Source: Archangium minus (GTDB lineage Bacteria > Myxococcota > Myxococcia > Myxococcales > Myxococcaceae). From it: a DNA stretch of 64,000 nucleotides. The notes under the pieces are model-generated. The model saw nothing but the letters and a program-made list of their open reading frames with translations. It did no database searches and was not told the origin of the DNA. The stretch is from NCBI RefSeq assembly GCF_044360475.1, contig NZ_CP043494.1:7006001-7070000 (forward strand), given 5' to 3'. The number at the start of each line of letters is the position of its first letter. Positions within the stretch are counted from its first letter, which is position 1. This document shows, in pieces, positions 8,443 to 17,281 of this stretch. The translations under genes were made by a program, and so were the position numbers.

Positions 8443-9237
8443 TCAACCCTGGTGCTTGCGGTGTTGCGAACGACGAGCCAACCAGTTGCGGATGAAGGCC
8501 TTCACGGCGGGGTGCTGGGACTCGCGGAACACGTCCGGCGGGCCCACCTCGACGATGCGACCTTCGTGCATGAGGGCGAGGCTGTCGGCCATGCTAAAGG
8601 CGGCGGCCACATCCGGTGTAATCACGAGCGAGGTCGCCCCGAGCTGCTGCTTTCCGGTGGTGATGATCTCATTGACGGCGGCCGTGGTGAGCGGATCCAG
8701 ACCGGCCGTGGGGTCGTCATAGAGGAGGATCCGGGGCTGGAGGATGGTGGCGCGCGCGAAGCCCACGCGCTTCTGCATGCCGCCCGACAGCTCACCGGGG
8801 AAGCGAGTGGTCGCATGGGACAGGCCTACCTTGGCCAGCGTCTTGTTGACCGTCTCCTGGATCTCCGCCTCGGACATGCGGGTGCGCTCGCGCAGGGGGA
8901 ACGCCACGTTGTCAAAGACGGTGAGCGAGTCAAAGAGGGCATTGGCCTGGAAGAGGATGCCCTGCTTGCGGCGCATCTGGTCCAGCGTGGCCTCGTCCAT
9001 CTGCGCCACATCCTGGCCTTCGACGAGCACCGTCCCTCGGTCTGGTCGCAGCAGACCCATGATGTGCTTCATCAGCACCGACTTGCCCGAGCCGGAGATC
9101 CCCATCAGCACGCAGGTGGTGCCCTCGGGCACCACGAGGTCCACGCCCCGCAGGGCCTCGTTGTCTCCAAAGGACTTGTGGAGGTCCCGCACCTCGATGG
9201 CCAGCTTGTGTGCTGACTCGCTACTCGTGTCGCTCAT
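8443..9237 (-). CDS. ABC transporter ATP-binding protein, MlaF type, with altered catalytic residues
   Basis: 264 residues. Walker A is GISGSGKS at 46-53, the Q-loop is LFQANALFDSLTVFDNVAFP near 95-114, and the signature is LSGGMQKR at 150-157. The sequence is closest to MlaF/Ttg2A ATPases, which power movement of phospholipids between membranes. Two key residues differ from the norm: the catalytic Glu after Walker B is Asp175 (YDDP), and the H-loop His is Pro208 (VITPD). No MlaE permease or MCE protein is in the window. The STAS gene lies downstream on the same strand, 243 bases away. Either ATP turnover is slow or the protein has a regulatory role. Confidence 0.82.
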   Translation of the reverse strand: MSDTSSESAHKLAIEVRDLHKSFGDNEALRGVDLVVPEGTTCVLMGISGSGKSVLMKHIMGLLRPDRGTVLVEGQDVAQMDEATLDQMRRKQGILFQANALFDSLTVFDNVAFPLRERTRMSEAEIQETVNKTLAKVGLSHATTRFPGELSGGMQKRVGFARATILQPRILLYDDPTAGLDPLTTAAVNEIITTGKQQLGATSLVITPDVAAAFSMADSLALMHEGRIVEVGPPDVFRESQHPAVKAFIRNWLARRSQHRKHQG

Positions 9238-9396
9238 CGCCCACCTGAACCCGTGCGCGTCCGAAGTTCGTCCCGTGGAAGAGTCTCGTCAAGGAGCTTT
9301 GCCTGGTGCGTCATGAGGTGCGGGCGACCCAACCCGAGACCACAAACCCGCGTAAGTCCTTTACATGGAAATATTCGATTCTGTAGGATTCCTCGA

Positions 9397-11232
9397 ATGC
9401 ACTGGTATCTGCATTCGAAGAGCGCAGCCGTGCTGGCCGTGATGATCGCGATCTCCGGACTCGTCGGGGTCGACGCGCACGCTCAGCAATGTGGTCCCGA
9501 GGCTCCTGCGACGGCCAAGCCTCTCAATGACCAGATGAGCGACACACGGCTCCTGCGGCGCATCGTGCTCGGGCTCACCGGGACCACGCCGACCCTCGAA
9601 CAGTACGAAGCGATGGAGACCGCGACCACGCCTGAAGCGCGAGAAGCGATCCTGCGGTCGGCGCTCGATGAGGCGCTCGCCTCGCCGAAGTTCTACGAGC
9701 GGATGCTGCGATTCGGACACGAGTGGATCGCGGTGGGCGCGTTCACCACCGGGGCCGCTGGCGACGCGTACCAGGGCGACATGTCCGGCCACCTCTTCAA
9801 GTGCCCCGCGGACAGCCTGCACCCGGGCGCGTACTACCACGTGAACGAGTTCAGCTCGGGCAATCCGGACAGGCAGTGCAAGGACCAGGATGCGGACGGC
9901 AATACCGCGGTGCCCGAGGTGCACACAGTCGAGCCCTGGTGGGCGCCGGGAACGCAGGTCCAGGTGCTGGGGAAGGCCGGCTCCAACGTCACGCAGGTCG
10001 TCGATTCCAAGGGGCAGACGCTCGACTGCGGCCTCGCGGGCGGCGGCTACTACGATCCCATGCTGCCCACCGGGTGCGGCTGCGGACCGAACCTGGTGTG
10101 GTGCGCGCCGCTGGTCGGCCTGCATACCAAGAGCAACAACGATCTCCGCGTTCAACGACGCCATCCGTACGAGGAACCCGCGCGCCTGTTCGCGCACCTC
10201 GCGTGGCACGACCGGCCGCTCTCGGATCTCGTCCTCGGCAACTACTCGGTCGGAACCAACTGGCTGCGAGCGCTGTACGTGCGCTTCGGCCGGCAGATGG
10301 GCAGCAACGCGCTGGACGCGAACACGACCTGGTGGCGCCCGGACGCGGACAACGCCCCTCGCGATCCGCTGCACCCGACGCCGAATGATCCACAGGCGTG
10401 GCGCGAGTTCGTGGTCGAGGACCTGGAGCCCTTCCATCTCGCGCTCACCAACAACCGGGCGCGCTCCGGCAGTCTCGATCGCACGTACAGATTCGATCCC
10501 CGCACCACAACCGAAGCGCCGAAGGGTCTCCCCACCGCCGGGGTGCTCACCATGATCGGCGCGATGTCCTCGTTCCCGCGCGAGCGCGTCCGGGCCGCGC
10601 GCTTCCTCGAGATCTTCGCCTGCCAGAGCTTCTCGCCCCCTCCCGCGGATGTGCACTTCCCTCCGTACGATGTCGATCCCGCCACCGGCGGAACATGCCT
10701 GCACTGCCACAAGACGCTCGATCCCGCGGCGATCTCGTTCAAGCGGTGGGATTTCGGTGCAGCCTCGAGCACCTACGTGCCGTGGCCCTTCATTCCGGGC
10801 GTGGGCCGTCACCGCGTCACGAAGGACTGGCTGTCCGGTAGATATCCGTACATCGGCAACTCGCCGGGCTACCGGTGGAAGAACGCGTTCCTTCCCAACA
10901 CCGTGATGACCCCGGTCACCCCCGAGCAGATCGCGGCCAATCCGGAAGCGGTGCTGCTCGACACGATGCCCGAGACGTACACGCTGCTCGGCATGCAAGG
11001 CGACGGCACGATGGGTCCGCTCGGGTTCGGGAAGCTCCTCGTCCGCTCCGGCGAGTTCGACCGCTGCGCCTCGCGCAAGCTCTACGCGATGTTCATCGGC
11101 CGTGAGTTGAACCCGGCCACCGAGAAGGGCTTCATCGACAAGCTCGCGAGGGAGTTCGTCGCACGCGACCGCAAGCTCCGGCCCTTCATCCGATACCTCT
11201 TCGAACAGCCCGAACTGCGGAGGGGCCTGTGA
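9397..11232 (+). CDS. Exported protein with a c-type haem motif (DUF1592/DUF1549-like)
   Basis: 611 residues from the ATG at 9397, which precedes a signal peptide ending VDAHAQ; an open frame to 9253 adds only basic, non-conserved sequence. A single CLHCH motif at 434-438 could bind haem c or a metal. N-terminal helices (LLRRIVLGLTGTTPTLEQYE, then RSALDEALASPKFYERML) and C-terminal GFGKLLVRSGEFDRCASRKLY, then FIGREL resemble the DUF1549/DUF1588/DUF1592 group of Planctomycetes and Myxococcota. Those proteins go with DUF1501/1552 partners, as here. The next gene starts at this stop. Function is unknown in the family. Confidence 0.72.
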   Translation: MHWYLHSKSAAVLAVMIAISGLVGVDAHAQQCGPEAPATAKPLNDQMSDTRLLRRIVLGLTGTTPTLEQYEAMETATTPEAREAILRSALDEALASPKFYERMLRFGHEWIAVGAFTTGAAGDAYQGDMSGHLFKCPADSLHPGAYYHVNEFSSGNPDRQCKDQDADGNTAVPEVHTVEPWWAPGTQVQVLGKAGSNVTQVVDSKGQTLDCGLAGGGYYDPMLPTGCGCGPNLVWCAPLVGLHTKSNNDLRVQRRHPYEEPARLFAHLAWHDRPLSDLVLGNYSVGTNWLRALYVRFGRQMGSNALDANTTWWRPDADNAPRDPLHPTPNDPQAWREFVVEDLEPFHLALTNNRARSGSLDRTYRFDPRTTTEAPKGLPTAGVLTMIGAMSSFPRERVRAARFLEIFACQSFSPPPADVHFPPYDVDPATGGTCLHCHKTLDPAAISFKRWDFGAASSTYVPWPFIPGVGRHRVTKDWLSGRYPYIGNSPGYRWKNAFLPNTVMTPVTPEQIAANPEAVLLDTMPETYTLLGMQGDGTMGPLGFGKLLVRSGEFDRCASRKLYAMFIGRELNPATEKGFIDKLAREFVARDRKLRPFIRYLFEQPELRRGL

Positions 11233-12242
11233 TGCGCATGCTGCGTTCGATACTGGGAGCCGTCACGCTGGCCTCACTCGTGCTCACCTCCGGGGCCTGC
11301 ACCGGGAAGGTCACGGGCGCAGATGACAACTGCGAGAACGAAAAGATCCGGCTCGGGCTCGCGCCCGCGTGCGCGGGCTGCCACGTCGCCGGAAACAAGC
11401 CGTTCTTCGCCTCGCTCACCGCGTTCGAGAACGGGCTCGTGTACGACGAGAGGTACGTGAAGCGGGGGGACCCCGAGAACAGCATGCTGGTCCAGATGCT
11501 CGAGGGAACCGCGGCCGGAAGCTACCCGCAGATGCCGCCGGGTCAGCCCTACGAAGAGCTCGTCGCCCATGGCCGCACCTCGCTGACCATCGAGCAGGTG
11601 AAGGCCTGGATTCGAGATCTGCCTCCTCCTCCCGCGCGGCTGGAGGCTCCGGATGCGGAGGCGTTCACCGTCCGCCGGCTCTCCGCCGAGGAGATGGTCG
11701 TGAGCTTGATGGATCAGCTCGGGCTCACGCTCGAGGACTTCGTCAGCACCAGCGATCCCGATTGGCGCAACAAGGCGTACGTGGTGAATGGCGGCAAGCT
11801 CTTCGTGTGGCCCGGTGATTGGTCTCCCGGTATCTCGGACCAGTACGTCTCCGACTTACGCAGCATCGAGCGGTTCGAGGCACTCGGAGGCGGCAACTCG
11901 CTCTTGTACCGCAAGAAGGACGTGGGCTTCGGGCCCTCCGCCGCGCAGACGCTGGTTCAGATGTCGCAGGCCTGGTGCGCGCGCGCGGTGGACAAGAAGG
12001 GCAACACGGCCGTGTTGCGCTACGTGACACTCGCCGACACCTCCGCGAGCAATCCGGACGCGGTACAGAAGAACCTGCGCGCGCTCTACCTGCGCATGCT
12101 CGGGCAGCCGCCCTCGGAAGAGGAGGCGAAGCAGTTGTACGAACAGGTCTATGTCCCGCTCGAAGCGCAGAAGAACGCGCGCCTCGGCTGGATTGGCGTC
12201 TGCGCGACGCTCATCCGTCACCCGCTGTGGATCACTTACTGA
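11232..12242 (+). CDS. Lipoprotein with a c-type haem motif (second gene of the operon)
   Basis: 336 residues. The ATG at 11232 overlaps the previous stop by one base, with GGAGGG upstream; a GTG at 11229 is possible. The signal ends in SGAC, a likely lipid attachment site. CAGCH at 47-51 is a single haem-c type motif. The segment around it (CENEKIRLGLAPACAGC, then GDPENSMLVQMLEG, MPPGQPYEELV) resembles the mono-haem domain found in planctomycete-type PSCyt proteins. The rest is helical and has no recognised family. It is translationally coupled to the gene before and 12 bases from the gene after. Confidence 0.7.
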   Translation: MRMLRSILGAVTLASLVLTSGACTGKVTGADDNCENEKIRLGLAPACAGCHVAGNKPFFASLTAFENGLVYDERYVKRGDPENSMLVQMLEGTAAGSYPQMPPGQPYEELVAHGRTSLTIEQVKAWIRDLPPPPARLEAPDAEAFTVRRLSAEEMVVSLMDQLGLTLEDFVSTSDPDWRNKAYVVNGGKLFVWPGDWSPGISDQYVSDLRSIERFEALGGGNSLLYRKKDVGFGPSAAQTLVQMSQAWCARAVDKKGNTAVLRYVTLADTSASNPDAVQKNLRALYLRMLGQPPSEEEAKQLYEQVYVPLEAQKNARLGWIGVCATLIRHPLWITY

Positions 12243-12254
12243 GCCGAGAACATC

Positions 12255-13835
12255 ATGCCGAACACCTCTCGTCGCACGCTGCTCAAGTGGGCCCTCGGAG
12301 CGGGACAGCTCGCGCTCCTCGAACGCGCGGGTCTCCTCGGCTCGAGCGCCGCGCGCGCCGCGGACATCGACGTCCCCTCCCGGCTCGCGGTCCTCTACAT
12401 CCCGGGCGGCTACCGACCGGCGTACTACTTCACCCCGATGGACGACGCGGACATTCCGCTCTGCGTGCCAGCGCCCTCCAGCTACAGCGGCGAGCCCGTC
12501 TTCTTCGACGCGAGCAAGGTGGTGAACCTCGCGCCCCCGAACGGTCCCTACAAGCCGCTCCGGACCTGGCAGTCGTGGAACCCCTCCAACCCCGCCGAGC
12601 GCGACTCCTTCAGCCCGCTCATGTACGGCTTCTCGCACTTCGCGCTGCATGAGCAGCTGAGCGTGCTGCACGGCATCGACCAGGGCTCCAACGATCACTC
12701 GAGTGCGTTCATCGCGTCGATGTGCGGTGTCGCCGGTGCGGACTACCGGGCGCCCGCCGTTCATTCGGTGATCGCCAACCACCTGTTCGAGAAGTACCGC
12801 GAGAGCAGGCCGCTGCCGTTCGTGGTCGTTGCCGGGGAGCGCGGCACGCCACTCGGGATGGGGCTGCCCTCACATGCCTCGCCCGTTCGCGTTCCATCGA
12901 TCGATGCGCTCAAGCCGCAGCTCTCCGCGAAACCCTCGGACAATCCCTGGTGGACGGGGCTCGATGCGCGCACCGAAGGTCCCGAGCTGGACGCGAGCGG
13001 TCAGCCCACCGGCGGCACACTGAAGACGAACATGCTGGAGCGCTTCTCGCTCTCGCGCACCCCGCAGATGATGGGCCGTTCGACGGCGAAGGTGGACAAC
13101 TACCTCGAGGGCCTGCACGGCTCGCTGTCGTCGGTCTCGCGCGTGCTCGCGACGGATGTCGTGTCCGTACTGGAGAGCACCAAGGGCATCGACCTGCTGA
13201 CGGCGAACCGTCCCGCGTACCTGGCGAGCTACCTCGGGAACCAGTCGTTCACGTACTCGTTCGGCCTCGCGAACTTCCACCTCACCGGGCTCGACCCACG
13301 AATGGATCTCGCGCTGCGTCTGCTCAAGTCGGACCTCTGCACCTCGGTGCACGTCTCGCTGCAGCTCGACTTCGACACGCACAACGCCTCCGGCCACGGC
13401 TACAGCTGCGCGCACGGCCGCGGACTGATGGATTGCGTCGCGCGCTTCCTGGGCGAGCTCAAGGCCGCGCCTGCTCCCGGCAAGCCGGGCAAGACGCTGC
13501 TCGATGACACGCTCGTGCTGGTGATGAGCGAGTTCGGCCGCAGCTGGGCCTCGCGCGGACGTGACGGCACCTACTCCCTGCCGGATGACCACCACCCGTA
13601 CACCTCGGTCTGCTTCGCGGGCGGAAACGTGGCGGCGAATCGGCAGGTGGGCTCGTACACCCCGCGTGGACTCGGCGTTCCGGTGGACATCATCGAGGAG
13701 AACGGTCAGCCCTCCAAGCGCGTGCCCAGAGCCGCTGATGCCGTGACCACCGCGCTGCGGATCATGGGCATGGAGATGCACGACTTCTTCATCCCCGGAG
13801 GCTACGGAGAGGTCGCGGGGATCCGGAAGGCGTAG
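12255..13835 (+). CDS. Tat-exported DUF1501/DUF1552-like protein
   Basis: 526 residues. A twin-arginine signal is present at the start (SRRTLLKWALGAGQLALLE), so the folded protein is exported by Tat. The C-terminal half carries the alkaline-phosphatase-superfamily pattern of DUF1501 proteins: a DTHNASGHGYSCAHGR segment, VLVMSEFGRSWASRGRDG near 415-435, then DDHHPYTSVCFAGGNV. Some features (DHSSAFIASMCG) recall DUF1552 instead. In Myxococcota and Planctomycetes such genes follow DUF1588/1592-type genes, as here. The chemistry is unknown. Confidence 0.75.
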   Translation: MPNTSRRTLLKWALGAGQLALLERAGLLGSSAARAADIDVPSRLAVLYIPGGYRPAYYFTPMDDADIPLCVPAPSSYSGEPVFFDASKVVNLAPPNGPYKPLRTWQSWNPSNPAERDSFSPLMYGFSHFALHEQLSVLHGIDQGSNDHSSAFIASMCGVAGADYRAPAVHSVIANHLFEKYRESRPLPFVVVAGERGTPLGMGLPSHASPVRVPSIDALKPQLSAKPSDNPWWTGLDARTEGPELDASGQPTGGTLKTNMLERFSLSRTPQMMGRSTAKVDNYLEGLHGSLSSVSRVLATDVVSVLESTKGIDLLTANRPAYLASYLGNQSFTYSFGLANFHLTGLDPRMDLALRLLKSDLCTSVHVSLQLDFDTHNASGHGYSCAHGRGLMDCVARFLGELKAAPAPGKPGKTLLDDTLVLVMSEFGRSWASRGRDGTYSLPDDHHPYTSVCFAGGNVAANRQVGSYTPRGLGVPVDIIEENGQPSKRVPRAADAVTTALRIMGMEMHDFFIPGGYGEVAGIRKA

Positions 13836-13990
13836 GGCTCGCGAGCGGTGTCCAGCCAGTCCGCCTCGTCCCCCAGGGCCTCGTTCCGAGGTCCAATCCC
13901 ATGGTGGCGCGCAAGTATGTGGATCCGACGGGGGACGGAGGTCCTGCGAGACGGGAGCTCCGTGCAGCACACAGAGCTCCTTGCCTGGAC

Positions 13991-14893
13991 CTACGCTCCG
14001 CCTTCGCCCTGACCGTGAAGGCGGGCACCTGGCTGCGCCTCGCAGCGGTGCTGCAGACTCTCCTCGACACCGCGGACAAGGTTCACCAGACGGGGACCGA
14101 GCTCACCCATGAGCCGCTCGCGAGGCAGCTGGGAAGCTGGGCCGCCGCAGTTGAACGCCAGGATTTGACCCCCATCGGGCGGGATGAGGGCGACGCCCAC
14201 TGCATTCACATCCGAGGTCCATTCGCCGATGGAGAGCGTGAACCCATAGGTCCGGTACTCCTCGAGAGCCTGCTCGATGCCGGCGCGGAGGCGTGGCCAC
14301 TGATCCGGGTCCTGCCTGGCGATGCGCTCCATCATGACACGTTGTTCCAACTCGGGCAGGGCGGCGAGCAGCGCTCGCCCCATGGCCGTGGTCGCCAGCG
14401 GGATGCGCGAGCCGACGTCGAGGCGCACGGTCACCGCTGAGTTGGAGCGGCAGTGCTCGACGTACACCATGCTGAGCCTGTCCCGGGTGCCCAGGGAGAC
14501 CATGGCGTTGACCTCGTCGGCCATCTCCTGCATCAGGGGTCTGGCCAGCTGGCGAGCGTTCATGCTGGAGAGCGCCGCGTAGCCCAGGGACAGCACCCCC
14601 GTGCCGAGCTGGTACTTCCCCAGACGCTCCGAGTATTTGAGATAGCCGAGTCGGGTCAGGGTATGGGTCAGGCGGGAGATGGTCGGCTTGGGAAGGCCCG
14701 TTCTGGCCGCGAGCTCCCGGTTCCCAAGCAGCGGGGTGTGAGGCGTGAACGCACGGAGCACCTCAAGTCCGCGCGCCAGCGCCGTCACAAACTGGCGGTC
14801 CTTGGCCTCTTCCTCATCGGGATCGTGCAGGAGCCCCACATCGGAGACCGCGGAGTCCTGCAGGGGCAAGGGGAGGTCGGAGAAACGGAGCAT
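13991..14893 (-). CDS. IclR-family transcriptional regulator
   Basis: 300 residues from the ATG at 14893; a frame extension to 14950 lacks family similarity. Winged helix-turn-helix at about 45-105 (LGNRELAARTGLPKPTISRL), then the effector-binding domain (about 120-285, with MVYVEHCRS, VGSRIPLATTAMGRALLAAL and VGVALIPPDGG). The resemblance is to the PcaR/PobR branch that senses aromatic or aliphatic acids. The 24-bp repeats at 14962-15016, just upstream, contain the palindrome that recurs at 16028-16118. This suggests self-control plus control of the neighbouring hydrolase and channel genes. The effector is unknown. Confidence 0.9.
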   Translation of the reverse strand: MLRFSDLPLPLQDSAVSDVGLLHDPDEEEAKDRQFVTALARGLEVLRAFTPHTPLLGNRELAARTGLPKPTISRLTHTLTRLGYLKYSERLGKYQLGTGVLSLGYAALSSMNARQLARPLMQEMADEVNAMVSLGTRDRLSMVYVEHCRSNSAVTVRLDVGSRIPLATTAMGRALLAALPELEQRVMMERIARQDPDQWPRLRAGIEQALEEYRTYGFTLSIGEWTSDVNAVGVALIPPDGGQILAFNCGGPASQLPRERLMGELGPRLVNLVRGVEESLQHRCEAQPGARLHGQGEGGA

Positions 14894-14961
14894 GGACGTC
14901 CTAGAAGTCCTGGAATTTACAGGTATCAGGACAATAGGTGCCCCAAACACGTCAGGTCAAC

Positions 14962-15016
14962 GTGGGCGGAACCCAGTTTCGCATAGTGGGCGGAACTCCG
15001 TTTCGCATAGCGAAAC
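14962..15016. promoter_or_regulatory. Tandem 24-bp repeat with IclR operator-like palindrome
   Basis: Two direct copies of a 24-base unit (14962-14985 and 14986-15009) differ at two positions. Each ends in GTTTCGCATA. The second continues to a perfect dyad, GTTTCGCATAGCGAAAC at 15000-15016 (7-base arms, 3-base centre). The site lies between the hydrolase stop and the IclR start, so it fits autoregulation of the IclR gene. Binding by that protein is inferred. Confidence 0.65.
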
Positions 15017-15026
15017 ACTCCGCTCG

Positions 15027-15911
15027 CTATGGCTGGGTGAACTGCGTCAGCCAGTTCAGGTTGGTCCTCAATGACCAGCCGTAGGTGCCCGTGCGCCACT
15101 TCTGGTCCAGGGTGAGGCCAATGCAGGTTCCCTGACGCATGTAGCAGTGGTCGGCACTCCCATCCGAGGCCTCGGAGTTCTCCACGATATACCAGCCGCT
15201 GTTGTTGCTGCGGAAGCAGGAGGTCGCCAACGGACACGACAGCCCCGTCATCTCCTGAACCTGGCCGCGCACGGTGAGCTCGGTCGAGCCCATGAACGCG
15301 TCGTTCTCTCCATTCACAACCCGGAGCCGGTCGCTCGGCAGCGCACGGTTGCCGTTGGCGACGCAGGAGCGAAGGTCGTAGATGGAATACTCAACCCCCG
15401 CTCCCAGCCCATAGGCGGCCTGCACCCGGCTGTCATAATTCTTGGCCAGGATGGCCATGATGGACCCTTGGCTGAAGCCGGCCACGACAACGCCCTTGGA
15501 ACAATCCGCCTTGGCGCGCGAACAGATCGTGTTGATGGCGCTGGTCGATCGGCTCGAATCGAAGATGCACCTGGCACGGCTCTCCAGCGTGGAGCAGGAG
15601 CCAAAGGTGGCGTTGTCATACTCGACGGTGGCCGCGACATAGCCACGGCTCGCCATCTCCTCGACGGCGGCCAGTGCCGAGGCGTGGTCGTACCCCTCCG
15701 TGGTGCCCACCGTATAGATGAACACCGGGTATCTGCTCTGTGAGGACAAGGGCTCCCTGCCCCTGATGCTGTACGACGTGCCACAGATAGCGCCGCTACC
15801 GCCCCTATACGTCGCCGTGAAGCTGGTCAGACTCTGGGCCAGGGCGGAGGTGCTCCACGCCATGGACAAGAGCAGCGCAACGAGGATCCTCGAACCTGCC
15901 GTCGCTTTCAT
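15027..15911 (-). CDS. Secreted alpha/beta hydrolase (esterase/depolymerase-like)
   Basis: 294 residues from the ATG at 15911, which begins a good signal peptide ending SALAQ. Nucleophile elbow GFSQGS near residue 147; acid probably in VNGENDAFMG; His probably in DGSADHCYM. Many Cys residues suggest disulfide bonds in an exported enzyme. The layout is like secreted polyester or acyl-ester hydrolases; a cutinase or PHB-depolymerase relative is possible. It is divergent from the outer-membrane channel gene, and the space between them holds three 37-bp repeats of the IclR-like operator. The pair may hydrolyse and import one substrate; this is inference. Confidence 0.75.
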   Translation of the reverse strand: MKATAGSRILVALLLSMAWSTSALAQSLTSFTATYRGGSGAICGTSYSIRGREPLSSQSRYPVFIYTVGTTEGYDHASALAAVEEMASRGYVAATVEYDNATFGSCSTLESRARCIFDSSRSTSAINTICSRAKADCSKGVVVAGFSQGSIMAILAKNYDSRVQAAYGLGAGVEYSIYDLRSCVANGNRALPSDRLRVVNGENDAFMGSTELTVRGQVQEMTGLSCPLATSCFRSNNSGWYIVENSEASDGSADHCYMRQGTCIGLTLDQKWRTGTYGWSLRTNLNWLTQFTQP

Positions 15912-16027
15912 GACTTCTCCCTTTGCCCGGAGGGGGCTAGACCGCATTCCCAGGCAATCACACACACTACCGATGAAAAACAGAAAATCAAGCCAACACA
16001 TTCAAGCATCTCATTGCCATGCAAGCC

Positions 16028-16118
16028 GTTTCACCATGCGAAACAGCTCTGTCATTCACAGCTCATTTCGCCATGCGAAACAGCCCCATCACTCTCAGCT
16101 CATTTCGCTATGCGAAAT
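16028..16118. promoter_or_regulatory. Array of three palindromic operators at exact 37-bp spacing
   Basis: Three related 17-base dyads start at 16028, 16065 and 16102, exactly 37 bases apart. The third is a perfect palindrome (ATTTCGCTATGCGAAAT at 16102-16118, 7-base arms). The 20 bases between them are also similar in the first two units. The core TTTCGC-N3-GCGAAA is the one seen at 15000-15016. The array lies in the 388-base gap between the divergent hydrolase (start 15911) and channel gene (start 16300), which otherwise shows no gene. 37 bases is about 3.5 helical turns, so adjacent sites would face opposite sides. Confidence 0.7.
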
Positions 16119-16299
16119 GAGACCCCAGCGACAGGAGGTTCGGCGCTCGGAAGGAGCCGCAGCACCAGTGTCTCGGCAATATTTGCATGGTCTTGGCTGG
16201 CGGGTTGCGTCATGCCAACGCGCTATGAGCTCGGATAGGGATTCATGGGTATCCTGGAGCTCCCGCTACCTGCGGAACCAGCAAGGAACGACCCGGACC

Positions 16300-17259
16300 A
16301 TGATGAACAACCCCTCCAAGACCGCGCAGCGCGGTCACGGCATACCGCTCCTGATCTCTTGCGTGCTGGCCCTCTTCTTTTTGCTGCCGCAGAGGGCGCT
16401 CGCACAAACAGATGCGCGAGACTACGAGGCCGGTATCTACCTGCCTTCGAAGACCCTGATGCTCAACACCTACTTGCGCTACTCGTCCACGTCGGACCAG
16501 CAGCTCGCCTCGCAAGCCACGATGGTGCTGCGCGGAACCTACCTGCTCAAGTACGGCAACATCGGCATGGCGCCCATCGATCTCATCTTCGCTGCCACGA
16601 ACGTGAACATCACGAGCGCGGCGACGGGCGGCCAGCAGGTCGGTATGACGGGCATCTCCGACCTGATCTACGCCCCGACCTTCGGGCTTGGCTTCAACGA
16701 GCAATCGGACCACCCCACGGCCGTGGCGAGCACCGTGTACGTGACCATTCCCGTCGGCGACTACGACCCGAATCGAGGCCCACTCAATATCGGGCAGAAC
16801 CGCTGGATCTTCCGGCCTCAGCTCTCGATCTACCAGCGGTACAAGATCCTCACCGCGCAGCTTGTCGGGAACGTGGGCTTCTCCACGACGAATGACGACT
16901 TCCGCCTCAACGTGGCCCCCGCGGGCACTCCCCCGACACTGGTCCAGTTCCAGAACAGCCGCGAGCTGTCCTACAGCTTCGAGGGACACCTGGCGGTCGA
17001 CCTCTCCAAGAGCTTCTACCTCGCCCTCTCCTACTTTCTGACAGCCAACGGGAGGCAGAACCTCAGGGCCGATCTGGGCGGGCAGCAGCTCAACCTCGTC
17101 CTGACGGAGAAACAGACCGTCCAGAGCGTGCGCTTCTCACCGACCATCCGGTTGAATCCCTCGTCACTGCTCATGCTGCAATACCAGAAGGACTTCAGGG
17201 CGACCGGTGGCGCCTCCAGGAACCAGTCCTACCAGGTCCGGTTCACCCACTTCTTCTGA
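16300..17259 (+). CDS. Outer-membrane channel of the phenol MetA-pathway family
   Basis: 319 residues. The ATG at 16300 is chosen because AAGGA lies upstream and a signal peptide follows (ending QRALAQ). The frame is open far upstream, but that part covers the operator array. The mature part is strand-rich with the family pattern (DYEAGIYLPSKTLMLNTYLRY, TYLLKYGNIGMAPIDL, VASTVYVTIPVGDYDP) and ends in FTHFF with a terminal Phe. Family members (Phenol_MetA_deg) are predicted to carry hydrophobic or aromatic compounds across the outer membrane. It is divergent from the secreted hydrolase and probably under the IclR regulator. Confidence 0.78.
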   Translation: MMNNPSKTAQRGHGIPLLISCVLALFFLLPQRALAQTDARDYEAGIYLPSKTLMLNTYLRYSSTSDQQLASQATMVLRGTYLLKYGNIGMAPIDLIFAATNVNITSAATGGQQVGMTGISDLIYAPTFGLGFNEQSDHPTAVASTVYVTIPVGDYDPNRGPLNIGQNRWIFRPQLSIYQRYKILTAQLVGNVGFSTTNDDFRLNVAPAGTPPTLVQFQNSRELSYSFEGHLAVDLSKSFYLALSYFLTANGRQNLRADLGGQQLNLVLTEKQTVQSVRFSPTIRLNPSSLLMLQYQKDFRATGGASRNQSYQVRFTHFF

Positions 17260-17281
17260 CGTTGAGCCACCCCTCACGAGA

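Noticed and set aside
8201..8446. Upstream extension of the STAS gene reaching the MlaF stop
   Set aside because: Encoded residues are Arg/Cys-rich without similarity, and a strong ribosome site points to the start at 8200.
16028..16118. Regularly spaced 37-bp repeats that could suggest a CRISPR array
   Set aside because: Only three units, the spacers are similar to each other, the repeats are palindromic operators, and no cas genes are near.
15718..16299. Upstream in-frame extension of the channel gene
   Set aside because: It would cover the operator array and lacks a signal peptide; the ATG at 16300 is followed by one.
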